Shown: piece after piece, positions 25,759 to 34,350 of the stretch
Layout of the letters: every line of letters starts with the position of its first letter
How positions within the stretch are numbered: position 1 is the first letter of the stretch
Assembly: GCA_945877125.1 (NCBI GenBank)
Contig: CAMCQT010000007.1
Span: 1 to 64,000 of the forward strand
Source of the DNA: Candidatus Brevifilum fermentans
GTDB lineage: Bacteria > Chloroflexota > Anaerolineae > Anaerolineales > Villigracilaceae
DNA: 64,000 bases
Reading direction: 5' to 3'
The notes under the pieces: generated by a model
Databases searched by the model: none
Told to the model about the DNA's origin: nothing
What the model saw: only the letters and a program-made list of their open reading frames with translations
Made by a program: the position numbers and the translations under genes

Positions 25759-25777
25759 TGTAGACTTATTGTCTGCA
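25759..25777 (+). promoter_or_regulatory. Candidate operator of the R-M control protein
   Basis: TGTAGAC-TTATT-GTCTGCA, an inverted repeat with 6 of 7 positions matching, 18 nt before the regulator's ATG. Control proteins of R-M systems bind such sites (C-boxes) at their own promoter; here this is inference from position and symmetry. Confidence 0.5.
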
Positions 25778-25795
25778 TGGCATTAATCTTCGTGG

Positions 25796-26005
25796 ATGGA
25801 TACCCTAAAACGTTTTGGAGAAAGAGTACGAGAATTAAGAACAAAAAAGGGGTTATCGCAGGAACAATTAGCTGAACTATCGGGGTTACACAGAACTTAT
25901 ATCAGTTCGCTTGAACTTGGCAAAAGAAACGTAAGCCTAATCAATATTTTTGCGCTTGCAAAAGCACTTGGCGTCACGCCTGATAAGTTACTCAAACCTG
26001 AGTAA
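25796..26005 (+). CDS. XRE-type HTH regulator, probable R-M control (C) protein
   Basis: 69 residues, almost entirely one helix-turn-helix domain: GERVRELRTKKGLSQEQLAE, then SGLHRTYISSLELGKRNVSL and a closing ALAKALGVTPDKLL. The size and position directly before a methyltransferase/endonuclease pair match C proteins, which delay endonuclease expression until the methylase has protected the host. The methyltransferase starts 31 nt later. A palindrome 18 nt upstream of the ATG could be its operator. No clear Shine-Dalgarno is visible (TCGTGG only). Confidence 0.85.
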   Translation: MDTLKRFGERVRELRTKKGLSQEQLAELSGLHRTYISSLELGKRNVSLINIFALAKALGVTPDKLLKPE

Positions 26006-26036
26006 CTCACTTTCGATTCCCCCCTCAAAGGTATAA

Positions 26037-27134
26037 ATGGCTAAAAAAGTTGTTGTTAAGAGTACAAAACCAAAACGAATTGCTGAAAGCAGTGGTAATT
26101 CGATAGGTGTTACAAAGAAAAAACAAAAGAACTTTACTTTCATAGATTTATTTGCAGGTATTGGCGGAATTCGACTTGCTTTTGAAAATGCAGGAGAAGG
26201 AAGTGTAAAGTGTGTCTTTTCATCCGAATGGGACGAAAAAGCAAAAGATACATACGAAGCAAATTTTGGTGAAAGACCTGATGGGGACATTACAAAAATT
26301 AATGCAGAAGATATTCCAGATCACGATATTTTGACTGCTGGGTTTCCTTGTCAACCTTTTAGCATTGCTGGAGTTTCCAAAAATAATGCTTTGGGCAATG
26401 AGCATGGATTTAAACATGCCACGCAAGGTACTTTGTTTTTTGACGTAGCAAATATTATAGACAAAAAACGCCCAAAAGCATTCCTGCTTGAAAATGTAAA
26501 AAACTTAAGAAGCCACGATAAGGGAAATACTTTTAAGATAATTGAAAAGACACTTCAGGAAGAACTTGGCTATACCATCTTTACCCAAGTGATTGATGCC
26601 CGCACAACTGTTCCTCAACATAGGGAAAGAATTTACATTGTCGGTTTTAAAGAGCCAATATTTTTTGATTTCCCGAAAATGGAAGACAAGAAGCCAAAAT
26701 TCAAGAAAATCCTTGAAAAAAAAGTCCCAGAAAAATACACATTAACTGACCATCTATGGGAATATCTTCAAAATTATGCTGCAAAACATAAAGCTAAAGG
26801 CAATGGATTTGGCTTTGGAATTGCTGATATGGATGGTGTATCTCGAACTTTAAGTGCCCGATATTACAAAGACGGCTCAGAAGTCTTAATTGCTCAGGAC
26901 AATAAAAACCCAAGGCGTTTAACACCAAGAGAGTGCGCGAGGCTTATGGGCTACCCCGATGATTTCAAAATAGTTTGCAGTGATACAAGAGCGTATAAAC
27001 AATTCGGAAACTCGGTTGTTGTTCCAGTTGTTCAACAAATCGCAGCCAAAATGCTGGATTGTTTGAAAAACCCAGAAAAAGATATTTACCAAATATCGAG
27101 CAATCGGTTGTTTGAAAAAGCTGGCAAATCCTAA
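26037..27134 (+). CDS. DNA cytosine-5 methyltransferase, Dcm/M.EcoRII-like
   Basis: 365 residues. Motif I FIDLFAGIGG (35-44), motif IV AGFPCQPFS with catalytic Cys105, motif VI LLENVKNL (151-158) and motif VIII QHRERIYIVGF (194-204) are intact. The target-recognition part contains GFGFG and TLSARYYKDGSEVLIA, then PRRLTPRECARLMGYP. These closely resemble Dcm and M.EcoRII, which methylate the inner C of CCWGG. The specificity is therefore inferred as CCWGG, fitting the EcoRII-like nuclease next door. It starts with a Lys-rich extension of about 30 residues. The gene is AT-rich compared with the chromosome around it, consistent with transfer. Confidence 0.93.
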   Translation: MAKKVVVKSTKPKRIAESSGNSIGVTKKKQKNFTFIDLFAGIGGIRLAFENAGEGSVKCVFSSEWDEKAKDTYEANFGERPDGDITKINAEDIPDHDILTAGFPCQPFSIAGVSKNNALGNEHGFKHATQGTLFFDVANIIDKKRPKAFLLENVKNLRSHDKGNTFKIIEKTLQEELGYTIFTQVIDARTTVPQHRERIYIVGFKEPIFFDFPKMEDKKPKFKKILEKKVPEKYTLTDHLWEYLQNYAAKHKAKGNGFGFGIADMDGVSRTLSARYYKDGSEVLIAQDNKNPRRLTPRECARLMGYPDDFKIVCSDTRAYKQFGNSVVVPVVQQIAAKMLDCLKNPEKDIYQISSNRLFEKAGKS

Positions 27135-27161
27135 CTTGCAGAGGTATTCCAAGGATAGTGT

Positions 27162-28379
27162 ATGTCTTACAATCTTAACTCAATATTCAGCGCAGTAATT
27201 TTCAAGACCCTAGCACAAGTTGATTTGCCTGGGGGGTCAAATCAGCATGAGATTAACGGTGATAATGCTGTAAAAGAGTTCTTTGAAACAGACCAACCAA
27301 TCTCTGGAATAATAAACTGGCATTATTTTTCAGATGAAGCAGATACTCTCCAAAGTACAGGCAATTTTAAGTTCTATGATGCAAGAGCAAAAAGCGCAGA
27401 GCGTACTGGAAGATCTGAATGGAGAATGTATTACACTGGCGAATTCATAAGTTGCGCAACCCCAGGGGATGTTTTAGTGCTGGCTCGAACTTTGGGCGGA
27501 GAAATTTTTGGCTTAGTTTTTCAGAATAACTCAAGTTGGCTAAGAACTGCCCGAGTACTATTCCAACTTGAAGATGCGACACCTCGGATGCAATTAATAA
27601 CCGGCGAAGACTTACAAGGCTTAGAGTTGGAGTTTGCCAAGCGACAAATCCTTGAGGAATTAGGTATTGAAGTTTCAATACCAATTTCGGAAGATGATGA
27701 TGAAATTGCTGTCAGAGAATTAGCTTTGGCTAACGCAGAAGGAAGGAATTTTCCTTCTGCAAGAAGAATGGCTGAACTGGCACAGTCCCTAGTTGATATA
27801 AATTTGCAGGATGCTGATGCAACCTTGGTGGCTTTTATTGATAGAGAAGAGAGAGTTTTTCGTGCCATCGAAAAAATTCTCGTTACCGTAAAACTTACAG
27901 AAGGTTTTTCATCGGTTGATGATTTCATTAGTTATTCTTTGTCTGTTCAAAATAGGCGAAAGTCAAGAATGGGATTGGCTTTACAAAATCACCTGTCAAG
28001 AATATTTCTTGACAATCAATTGATGTTTGGTGCGCAAGTTATAACCGAAGGTAGAAACAAACCAGATTTTATTTTTCCTGGAAACAGGGAATACCATAAC
28101 AGTGATTTTAGTGCTGAGCTTCTTGTAATGCTTGCTGCAAAATCAAGTTGCAAAGAACGCTGGCGGCAGATACTTGATGAAGCTGAAAGAATACCCAATA
28201 AACATCTTTGTACACTGGAGCAGTCAATATCTGTAGATCAAACTCGGGCTATGGCAGGCAGAAATGTTACGCTAGTTATTCCAAGTGCATTTCATACAAC
28301 ATATACCGAAGCACAACAAAAGAACCTGTGGTCAATTAACCAGTTTGTCGATTATGTAAGATTTTTACAAAACCAATAA
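27162..28379 (+). CDS. EcoRII-family type II restriction endonuclease
   Basis: 405 residues, the length of EcoRII. The N-terminal half (to ~170) would be the effector-DNA-binding domain of type IIE enzymes (GDVLVLARTLGGEIFGLVFQ). The C-terminal catalytic domain has NKPDFIFPG (Asp302), Tyr311, MLAAKSSCKERWRQILDEAE (Lys327, Lys331, Arg333), then RIPNKHLCTLEQSIS and VTLVIPSAFH. This block is distinctive of the EcoRII C-terminal domain. It should cut unmethylated CCWGG and, if type IIE, need two sites. It lies 27 nt after the methyltransferase and 13 nt before vsr. The reading frame is intact, so the system may be active. Confidence 0.87.
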   Translation: MSYNLNSIFSAVIFKTLAQVDLPGGSNQHEINGDNAVKEFFETDQPISGIINWHYFSDEADTLQSTGNFKFYDARAKSAERTGRSEWRMYYTGEFISCATPGDVLVLARTLGGEIFGLVFQNNSSWLRTARVLFQLEDATPRMQLITGEDLQGLELEFAKRQILEELGIEVSIPISEDDDEIAVRELALANAEGRNFPSARRMAELAQSLVDINLQDADATLVAFIDREERVFRAIEKILVTVKLTEGFSSVDDFISYSLSVQNRRKSRMGLALQNHLSRIFLDNQLMFGAQVITEGRNKPDFIFPGNREYHNSDFSAELLVMLAAKSSCKERWRQILDEAERIPNKHLCTLEQSISVDQTRAMAGRNVTLVIPSAFHTTYTEAQQKNLWSINQFVDYVRFLQNQ

Positions 28380-28392
28380 AGTAAAAATAAAC

Positions 28393-28800
28393 ATGTCTGA
28401 CGTATTCACAAAAGAAAAACGCTCCGAAGTCATGTCCCGTATCAAAGGGAAGGGAAACAAGGATACGGAACTGGTTATGATTCAAATTCTGCGGAGTAAT
28501 CACATTTCAGGATGGAGAAGAAATCAGGCTGTATTTGGCAAGCCTGATTTTGTTTTCCCCAAACAAAAGGTTGCACTTTTTGTAGATGGATGCTTCTGGC
28601 ATGTCTGCCCCAAACACTCAAACATGCCAGGGAACAATCAGGAATTTTGGCAAAAGAAACTGGACGGAAACAAAGCGCGTGATAAATCTGTCAATCGGGA
28701 ATTACGAAAGACAGGCTGGGTCGTCATCCGCGTATGGGAGCATGAGTTAAAAGTTCCACAGAAAGTGGCGGCGAAATTGAAGAAATTTATTTGCGAATAA
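28393..28800 (+). CDS. vsr: Very short patch repair endonuclease
   Basis: 135 residues. RSEVMSRIKGKGNKDTEL at the start, GKPDFVFPKQKVALFVDGCF with the catalytic Asp, and WHVCPKHSN with zinc Cys/His match Vsr. It nicks T:G mismatches formed by deamination of methylated CCWGG and thus limits the mutagenic cost of the adjacent C5-methyltransferase. Its presence supports the Dcm-like specificity. Last gene of the four-gene island. Confidence 0.95.
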   Translation: MSDVFTKEKRSEVMSRIKGKGNKDTELVMIQILRSNHISGWRRNQAVFGKPDFVFPKQKVALFVDGCFWHVCPKHSNMPGNNQEFWQKKLDGNKARDKSVNRELRKTGWVVIRVWEHELKVPQKVAAKLKKFICE

Positions 28801-28832
28801 GCGTAAGTTTTTCGAGGTGGTAAAATATTTTC

Positions 28833-29039
28833 ATGAAGGTTATTTACAATCAAACAGACGACACCCTGACAGTTATCTTCACCGAAACCCCTGTTGCCGA
28901 AAGCGACGAGGACAAGCCTGGGGTAATTCTGGATTACGACGCTAACGGCAGCCTCGTCTCTCTTGAAATATTGGATGCATCACGGCACGTTAGTGTGCCG
29001 GGCAGGATAGAATATCAAGTTTCGCCTTTAGCTGGATAG
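28833..29039 (+). CDS. DUF2283 domain protein
   Basis: 68 residues. MKVIYNQTDDTLTVIFTETP and GVILDYDANGSLVSLEILDA are the typical DUF2283 pattern of a small beta-rich protein. Function unknown; such genes are often near toxin-antitoxin or accessory genes. TAAAAT (28821-28826) ends 6 nt before the ATG without a Shine-Dalgarno: leaderless. It follows the R-M island but has its own promoter and a more host-like composition. Confidence 0.82.
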   Translation: MKVIYNQTDDTLTVIFTETPVAESDEDKPGVILDYDANGSLVSLEILDASRHVSVPGRIEYQVSPLAG

Positions 29040-29042
29040 ATT

Positions 29043-29072
29043 GAAGAACCCCGAAGTTTATCGGGGTTCTTC
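29043..29072 (+). terminator. Terminator after the DUF2283 gene
   Basis: GAAGAACCCCGA-agttta-TCGGGGTTCTTC. Only a weak T tract follows (CCTTAAAAT). Confidence 0.7.
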
Positions 29073-29222
29073 CTTAAAATAAATAATCGCAAATTTTTGC
29101 AGAAAAACTACAGGAAATATTAGTGAAAAAAACTGTCCGCTGCCCTGCGGGCGATGAGAAAAATTTGAAAATCCAGCCGCGCAGTTATAATACGCAATAT
29201 CCCTGCATCAATAAAAGGCAAC

Positions 29223-30377
29223 ATGACACCCCAAACTTTTCATCGTGACCGCTTCACATGGCTGGCATACTTTTTGCTGGCATTCTTCTCGTATTTCCTC
29301 AACGTACTGGGACCCATCACTCCCTTCCTCAAGGACGAACTCAAACTCTCGTACACCGTCAGCAGTTTACACTTCACTGCCTTTGCGGTCGGCATTCTAA
29401 TCGTCGGCTTCGGCGGCCATACCATCATCCAACGCATCGGACAGCAGCGCGCACTCTGGCTCGGCGCAATCGGCATCAGCCTCAGCGCCTTCATCCTCAT
29501 CGCAGGGCGCACGGCCGCGCTCACCATCGGCGCATCCTTCTGCATGGGGCTGGTCGGCTCACTGATCCTCGTCATCATCCCCTCCGCCCTCTCCGACCAG
29601 CACGGCGAATCACGCGTGGTGGCGCTCGCAGAATCCAACGTCATCGCCTCACTCGTCTCCACCGCCGCCCCGCTCATGGTCGGGTGGACAGCCCTCATGG
29701 CCGGCGGCTGGAGGATGGCTTTAGGCATAGCCGCCCTGCTTCCGATCTTGCTCTGGCTTGGATTTGGCAACGCAGCCCCGCCGCCACCCACCGCCCCCAA
29801 AGCGGATTCAGCCTCCGTTGGGCAGTCTCTGCCCCTTTTGTTTTGGGTCTACTGGATCGCAATCGTCCTCGCCGTCTCAGTCGAGTTCTGCATGATCTCC
29901 TGGAGCGCCGACTATCTCGAGAACAGCCTGCACATGCTGCGTGCGAATGCCGCGCAATCTGTCAGCCTTTTCCTGATCGCCATGATCATCGGACGCCTAA
30001 CCGCCAGCCGGCTTGTTCAACGCTTCGCCGTGCATCGCGTGGTCATCGCCTCCATCGTAGTCGCAGGCATCGGCTTCGCCGCATTCTGGATAACGAACAC
30101 AATTATCATCGGGCAAGCCGGACTCTTCATCATGGGCTTGGGCGTCGCCGGCTTATATCCGCTGCTGCTTTCGATGGCAATGGGCGTGGCGCAAAATAAC
30201 ACCACCCAAGCCAGCGCCCGCGCCACCCTCGCCGCCGGACTCGCCATCCTCGCGCTGCCCCTCATCCTCGGCCGCCTCGCCGACATGACCAGCATCCGGC
30301 AAGCCTACGGCGTCGTAGTCATCCTCCTCGTCAGCTTATTCATCATCACCCTCACCGCCAGAAGAAAAATATCATAG
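29223..30377 (+). CDS. MFS transporter
   Basis: 384 residues with about twelve hydrophobic segments in two halves. The N-terminal half has FLNVLGPITPFLKDELKLS and IQRIGQQRALWLGAIGISLS between helices 2 and 3, a loop position typical of major facilitators. The second half begins near residue 200. The family cannot be narrowed; sugar-phosphate or drug efflux types are possible. Shine-Dalgarno AAAAGGCAAC. High GC, host-like. Confidence 0.85.
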   Translation: MTPQTFHRDRFTWLAYFLLAFFSYFLNVLGPITPFLKDELKLSYTVSSLHFTAFAVGILIVGFGGHTIIQRIGQQRALWLGAIGISLSAFILIAGRTAALTIGASFCMGLVGSLILVIIPSALSDQHGESRVVALAESNVIASLVSTAAPLMVGWTALMAGGWRMALGIAALLPILLWLGFGNAAPPPPTAPKADSASVGQSLPLLFWVYWIAIVLAVSVEFCMISWSADYLENSLHMLRANAAQSVSLFLIAMIIGRLTASRLVQRFAVHRVVIASIVVAGIGFAAFWITNTIIIGQAGLFIMGLGVAGLYPLLLSMAMGVAQNNTTQASARATLAAGLAILALPLILGRLADMTSIRQAYGVVVILLVSLFIITLTARRKIS

Positions 30378-30387
30378 CAGTCTCACC

Positions 30388-30435
30388 AACCTGCAAACCT
30401 GCAAACCTATCAACTTGTTAACTTGTCAACTTCGT
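30388..30435. repeat. Octamer tandem array
   Basis: AACCTGCA, AACCTGCA, AACCTATC, AACTTGTT, AACTTGTC, AACTTCGT: six units with an 8-bp period, directly before the duplicated methyltransferase start at 30438. Confidence 0.75.
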
Positions 30436-30437
30436 TG

Positions 30438-30575
30438 TAAAGTAAAATCAGGACTAATATGAGAGAATTACTCTATTCGCGTAGTGCAGTCTACGAAACC
30501 TTGTATGCCAATAAATATGTATCTCAGAATCATTCTTGCGATAGTACGGGCGCAATAGCGTGTAAATGGAATTAA
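30438..30575 (+). pseudogene. Duplicated 5' fragment of the 23S rRNA methyltransferase gene
   Basis: Positions 30438-30500 repeat 31918-31979 almost base for base (one indel, a handful of substitutions), covering the -10 region TAAAAT, the ATG and the first 14-15 codons: MRELLYSRSAVYETL here against MRELIYSRNAVYETL in the intact gene. After that the two diverge and this frame ends at 30575 after 38 codons. It is a remnant or an insertion duplication; the glycosyltransferase gene lies between the two copies. Confidence 0.85.
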
Positions 30576-30581
30576 GGCATT

Positions 30582-31859
30582 ATGACGAGTAGAATTAATT
30601 CGTTTGTCAAAAAATATATCTCTGTCAGAGATAGGGAAATAATAAAGAATTACAAAATATATATCTTTTTGCAGAAACTATTTAGACCCAACTTATACGA
30701 TAAGGCGCTGGGTGAATGGACATATGCCAAAAGAAATAATCCCAATTCCGTCTTGCTTAAAAACAAAGCGGGGATTAATATCATCGGCTTTCTAAACTCC
30801 AGTACGGGGCTGGGAAACGCCGCCCATAACAGCGCCCAGGCGCTCGAGACAACTAATATCCTGGTAAATTCAATCAACTTTGAGGTCGCTGCAATTAAAA
30901 AGAATAAAACTCTTGATTCTGAACGATCGTCGGCATTCAAATTTGATATTAATTTAATTCACGTAAACCCACCTGAATATCACGAATTATGGCGACAATT
31001 TGGCACATCATTAGCCCGCTATAATATTGGCGTATGGTATTGGGAATTAACAGACCTGCCTGATCATTGGCTAAAATGTTTCGACGTGTTGGATGAAATA
31101 TGGGTAGCTACCCGTTTTGTTCAGGAAACTATTCAAAAGAAATCCCCCATTCCCGTTATAAAAATATCCCCATGTATTCAAGTTGAGTTGGATTTAAGTT
31201 TGACGCGCAACGACTTTAATCTTCTAGATGGCACATTCCTTTTCTTGAGCGCCTATGACGTTCATAGTGTAAGCGAGCGAAAAAATCCTCTTGCAACCAT
31301 CGATGCATTTAAGAGGGCTTTTACGGCTAAAAATATGGATGTTGGATTGGTAATGAAAGTTCGGAATTCAAATCACGACAGGGATTTCATCAATCAAATA
31401 AAACGTGAGCTCCGTGGGTATCCAAATTGTTATCTGATAGAAGAGTCGTTTTCAAAAATACAATTCAATACCCTGCTTAATCTGGTCGATGCCTATATCT
31501 CTCTTCATCGATCCGAAGGTTTTGGATTGATTCCCGCAGAAAGTATGTCCCTCGGCAAGCCTGTAGTTATGACCAACTGGTCTGGAAACACCGACTTTAT
31601 GAACCCAGATAATTCCTGTGGAGTAAATTATCGGTTAATCCCTGTTAAACCCGGTGTGCCATTTTATGAAGCAGGAAAACTATGGGCTGATCCTGATATT
31701 TCACATGCAGTGGAATTAATGCAGTCATTATTCTACGATCGTGCCTATTATCAAAAGATCTCCAGTAATGCAAAAGAATACATCCAATATAACCTGTCGC
31801 CACAAAAAATTGGAATTACCATGAAGCAACGTTTACAAACGATAACGGGCGAAAAATAA
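30582..31859 (+). CDS. GT-B glycosyltransferase (GT4-like), AT-rich insertion
   Basis: 425 residues. The C-terminal half has the GT4 donor-site signature: HRSEGFGLIPAESMSLGKPV with the E-x7-E pair, then TNWSGNTDFMN. The N-terminal half has NSSTGLGNAAHNSAQAL and GVWYWELTDLPDHW, seen in glycosyltransferases acting on O-antigen-like glycans. It would transfer a sugar from a nucleotide donor. The gene is strikingly AT-rich and lies between two copies of the start of the methyltransferase gene. No other glycan genes are nearby, so it is a stand-alone acquisition. Confidence 0.85.
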   Translation: MTSRINSFVKKYISVRDREIIKNYKIYIFLQKLFRPNLYDKALGEWTYAKRNNPNSVLLKNKAGINIIGFLNSSTGLGNAAHNSAQALETTNILVNSINFEVAAIKKNKTLDSERSSAFKFDINLIHVNPPEYHELWRQFGTSLARYNIGVWYWELTDLPDHWLKCFDVLDEIWVATRFVQETIQKKSPIPVIKISPCIQVELDLSLTRNDFNLLDGTFLFLSAYDVHSVSERKNPLATIDAFKRAFTAKNMDVGLVMKVRNSNHDRDFINQIKRELRGYPNCYLIEESFSKIQFNTLLNLVDAYISLHRSEGFGLIPAESMSLGKPVVMTNWSGNTDFMNPDNSCGVNYRLIPVKPGVPFYEAGKLWADPDISHAVELMQSLFYDRAYYQKISSNAKEYIQYNLSPQKIGITMKQRLQTITGEK

Positions 31860-31874
31860 AACAATCTGGACCGA

Positions 31875-31918
31875 GACATCTTCAAGAAGGTATCGACTAA
31901 CTTTGAAGATGTCTTTAT
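31875..31918 (+). terminator. Hairpin after the glycosyltransferase
   Basis: GACATCTTCAA (31875-31885) pairs with TTGAAGATGTC (31903-31913), followed by TTTAT. It separates the glycosyltransferase from the methyltransferase promoter. Confidence 0.65.
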
Positions 31919-31937
31919 AAAGTAAAATCAGGACTAT

Positions 31938-32666
31938 ATGAGAGAACTAATCTATTCACGTAATGCAGTCTACGAAACCCTGACCGCCAAACGCAGGCAG
32001 ATATTTTCAATTGACATCGGCGAAGGCGTGCAGGACAAAGGCAAGATCGAGCAAATCCTCCAACTGGCGAAAGAGCAGAAGATCAAGGTCAATCGTGTTG
32101 CGCGTCCCAAACTGGACAAGGTGCATCAGAACAATCAGGGCATCGTGGCTGAAGTCAGCGGCTACCCGTACTCGGATGTGCTTGATATTCTCGAACACGC
32201 CAACGGCGAACTGCCTTTTATCCTCATGCTCGATTCCCTGCAAGACCCGCAGAACTTCGGCACGCTCATCCGCACCGCAGAAGCGCTTGGCGTGCATGGC
32301 GTCGTCATCCCCTCCGCGCGGACGGTGGATGTGACGCCGGCCGTGGTCAACGCGTCATCGGGTGCGAGCGAGCACATGCTCATCGCGCAGGCAAATCTGT
32401 CCCAGACGATAGACGCGCTCAAAGAGAATGACATCTGGGTTGTCGGCTTGGACCAGGCCGGGGCGGAGATGGAAGCGGGTTCACGTCACCTCAAAGGTGC
32501 GCTGGCGCTCGTCGTCGGCTCCGAAGGCGAAGGACTGCACGACCTCGTCCGCAAGAAATGTGACGTCGTCCTCAAACTCCCCATGCGCGGCAAGATCGAA
32601 TCCCTCAACGCCGCCGTCGCCGGTTCGGTCGCGTTATATTTAGCATATCTTTCGCGCTCGAAATAA
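31938..32666 (+). CDS. rlmB: TrmH/SpoU family 23S rRNA (guanosine-2'-O)-methyltransferase
   Basis: 242 residues. The N-terminal substrate-binding domain (to ~85) opens MRELIYSRNAVYETL. The knotted SPOUT domain has LMLDSLQDPQNFGTLIRTAE, GALALVVGSEGEGLHDLVRK and LKLPMRGKIESLNAAVAGSV, motifs 1-3 of the SpoU class. It probably methylates G2251 of 23S rRNA. A TAAAAT lies 9 nt and an AGGA 6 nt before the ATG, so either leaderless or weak Shine-Dalgarno initiation is possible. Its 5' end is duplicated at 30438. Confidence 0.9.
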   Translation: MRELIYSRNAVYETLTAKRRQIFSIDIGEGVQDKGKIEQILQLAKEQKIKVNRVARPKLDKVHQNNQGIVAEVSGYPYSDVLDILEHANGELPFILMLDSLQDPQNFGTLIRTAEALGVHGVVIPSARTVDVTPAVVNASSGASEHMLIAQANLSQTIDALKENDIWVVGLDQAGAEMEAGSRHLKGALALVVGSEGEGLHDLVRKKCDVVLKLPMRGKIESLNAAVAGSVALYLAYLSRSK

Positions 32667-32732
32667 TTAACCTTGATAAACGGAGATGAACAAAGATTTT
32701 CATCTCCGTTTATCTCTGTTCATCAAGGTTAA
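32667..32732. repeat. Nested palindrome after rlmB
   Basis: Outer arms TTAACCTTGAT / ATCAAGGTTAA enclose inner arms AAACGGAGATGA / TCATCTCCGTTT. It could fold as one long hairpin. No T tract. Confidence 0.75.
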
Positions 32733-32752
32733 ATAACCAACCAGGAAACAAC

Positions 32753-34078
32753 ATGCCGCAAGCAGCCTATCATTTTCCAAAAGGATTTCTCTGGGGAACC
32801 GCGACCGCCTCGCATCAGGTGGAAGGCAACAACACCAACAACAACTGGTACGCGTGGGAAGAGGCGGGACATACGATTGATAAATCGGGTCTCGCCGCCG
32901 ACTGGTGGGGTGGACGCTGGCGCGAGGACTTTGACCGCGCCGCCGAAACCGGACAAAACGCGCACCGCTTCTCGTTGGAGTGGAGCCGCATCCAGCCGAC
33001 ACCTGACACCTGGGATGAGGAAGCCATCGAGAAATATCGCAACATGCTGCGCGGATTGAGGGAACGCAACATGACAGCTTTGGTGACCCTGCATCATTTC
33101 ACCGATCCGCTGTGGGTCACCGAAAAAGGCGGCTGGGAGAACGACGAGATCGTGGCGCTGTTCGAGAAGTTCACCCGTAAAGTGGTGGATGCGCTCAAGG
33201 AATATGTCACCCTCTGGTGTACGATCAACGAACCGAATGTTTACGCTTTGAGCGGATATGTGCAAGGCGCATTTCCGCCCGGCAAGAAAGACATCAAATT
33301 ATCCATGCGCGTGCTGGGCAACATGGTCAAAGGTCACGCTGCCGCCTATCGCGCCATCCACGAGTTACAGCCCGAAGCCCGCGTAGGCTACGCCCTGCAT
33401 TACCGCCCGATGGTTCCGCGCGTCAAGTGGTCACCGCTCGATATTTTGATGCGCAACATCCGCTACGAAGGCGTCAACATGGGATTCCCCTCCGCCATCT
33501 CAACCGGCGTGATGCGTTCTCCCGTCGGCAGCCAAAATATCCCAGAAGCCAAAGGCACGCAGGATTATCTCGGCCTGAATTACTACTCGGTCGATACAGT
33601 CTGGTTTGACCTGATGAAGTCTGGCGAATTATTCTCGAACAGCGGCTACCCCAAAGGCGCCGACATGAGCGGCACGGACTTCATCGCCAACATCCCCGAA
33701 GGCATCTTCAACTCGCTCAAATGGATCGAACGCACCTATCCCAACCTGCCGATCATCATCACCGAGAACGGCGTGGAAGATTCAGGTGACCAAATGCGAC
33801 CGCGTTATCTGGCGCAGCATTTGCATCAGGTCTGGCGCGCGGTCAACTTCAACTGGCCGGTGAAGGGCTACTTCCACTGGTCACTGGTCGATAACTTTGA
33901 ATGGGAACGCGGCTGGACTCAGCGCTTCGGTTTGTGGGGACTCGACCTCGACACCCAAAAACGCATCCGCCGTCCCAGCGTGGATTTGTACGCCGAGATT
34001 TGCAAAGAAAACGGCTTGTCCTCCGAGATGGTGCAGAAGTATTGTCCCGAAGTATTCGACAAGATTTTTCCATCGTAA
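32753..34078 (+). CDS. GH1 beta-glucosidase
   Basis: 441 residues. FLWGTATASHQVEG at the N-terminus, TINEP with acid/base Glu160, and ITENG with nucleophile Glu338 define family GH1. GYFHWSLVDNFEWERGWTQR and FGLWGLDLDTQKRIRRPS near the C-terminus are typical. No signal peptide: cytosolic, hydrolysing beta-glucosides or related disaccharides after uptake. AGGAAACAAC before the ATG. No sugar transporter adjoins it. Confidence 0.95.
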   Translation: MPQAAYHFPKGFLWGTATASHQVEGNNTNNNWYAWEEAGHTIDKSGLAADWWGGRWREDFDRAAETGQNAHRFSLEWSRIQPTPDTWDEEAIEKYRNMLRGLRERNMTALVTLHHFTDPLWVTEKGGWENDEIVALFEKFTRKVVDALKEYVTLWCTINEPNVYALSGYVQGAFPPGKKDIKLSMRVLGNMVKGHAAAYRAIHELQPEARVGYALHYRPMVPRVKWSPLDILMRNIRYEGVNMGFPSAISTGVMRSPVGSQNIPEAKGTQDYLGLNYYSVDTVWFDLMKSGELFSNSGYPKGADMSGTDFIANIPEGIFNSLKWIERTYPNLPIIITENGVEDSGDQMRPRYLAQHLHQVWRAVNFNWPVKGYFHWSLVDNFEWERGWTQRFGLWGLDLDTQKRIRRPSVDLYAEICKENGLSSEMVQKYCPEVFDKIFPS

Positions 34079-34117
34079 ATAGTTCGACAATGTCACATTA
34101 AGGTTGAAACCAAAATC

Positions 34118-34245
34118 CTTAACCACAAAGAGCACGACACTTGCGCCACACTGCGTTTGTTGCAGTGCAGGTGAGGTACACGAAGGAAACCTTTGGTTTT
34201 AGCATTTTGCTCTCCTTTGTGCCCCTTTGTGGACTTTATGGTAAA
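34118..34245. repeat. CACAAAG-rich inverted repeat between GH1 and adk
   Basis: CCACAAAGAGCAC near 34122 is mirrored by GTGCCCCTTTGTGG near 34225, with GAAGGAAACCTTTGG inside. It is related in wording to the CACAAAGTA elements at 35175 and 41063 but diverged. No gene here. Confidence 0.6.
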
Positions 34246-34350
34246 AGGTTTTGAAATGTGATATTGTCAAGATAGTATTTTGTGAATGTTAGATTACTTA
34301 GATAGTCCATCCAAGGCAATCCTGCCTAGTTGAAAATAAAAAGGTGATCT

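Noticed and set aside
27162-28379. Endonuclease as part of an abortive-infection or other novel defence system
   Set aside because: The KPDFIFPG and KSSCKERWRQ blocks and the neighbouring Dcm-like methyltransferase and Vsr point to a classical EcoRII-type restriction enzyme.
29258-30199. 313-codon frame overlapping the MFS gene
   Set aside because: Its product is Arg/His-rich and without domains, typical for a shifted frame of GC-rich coding DNA.
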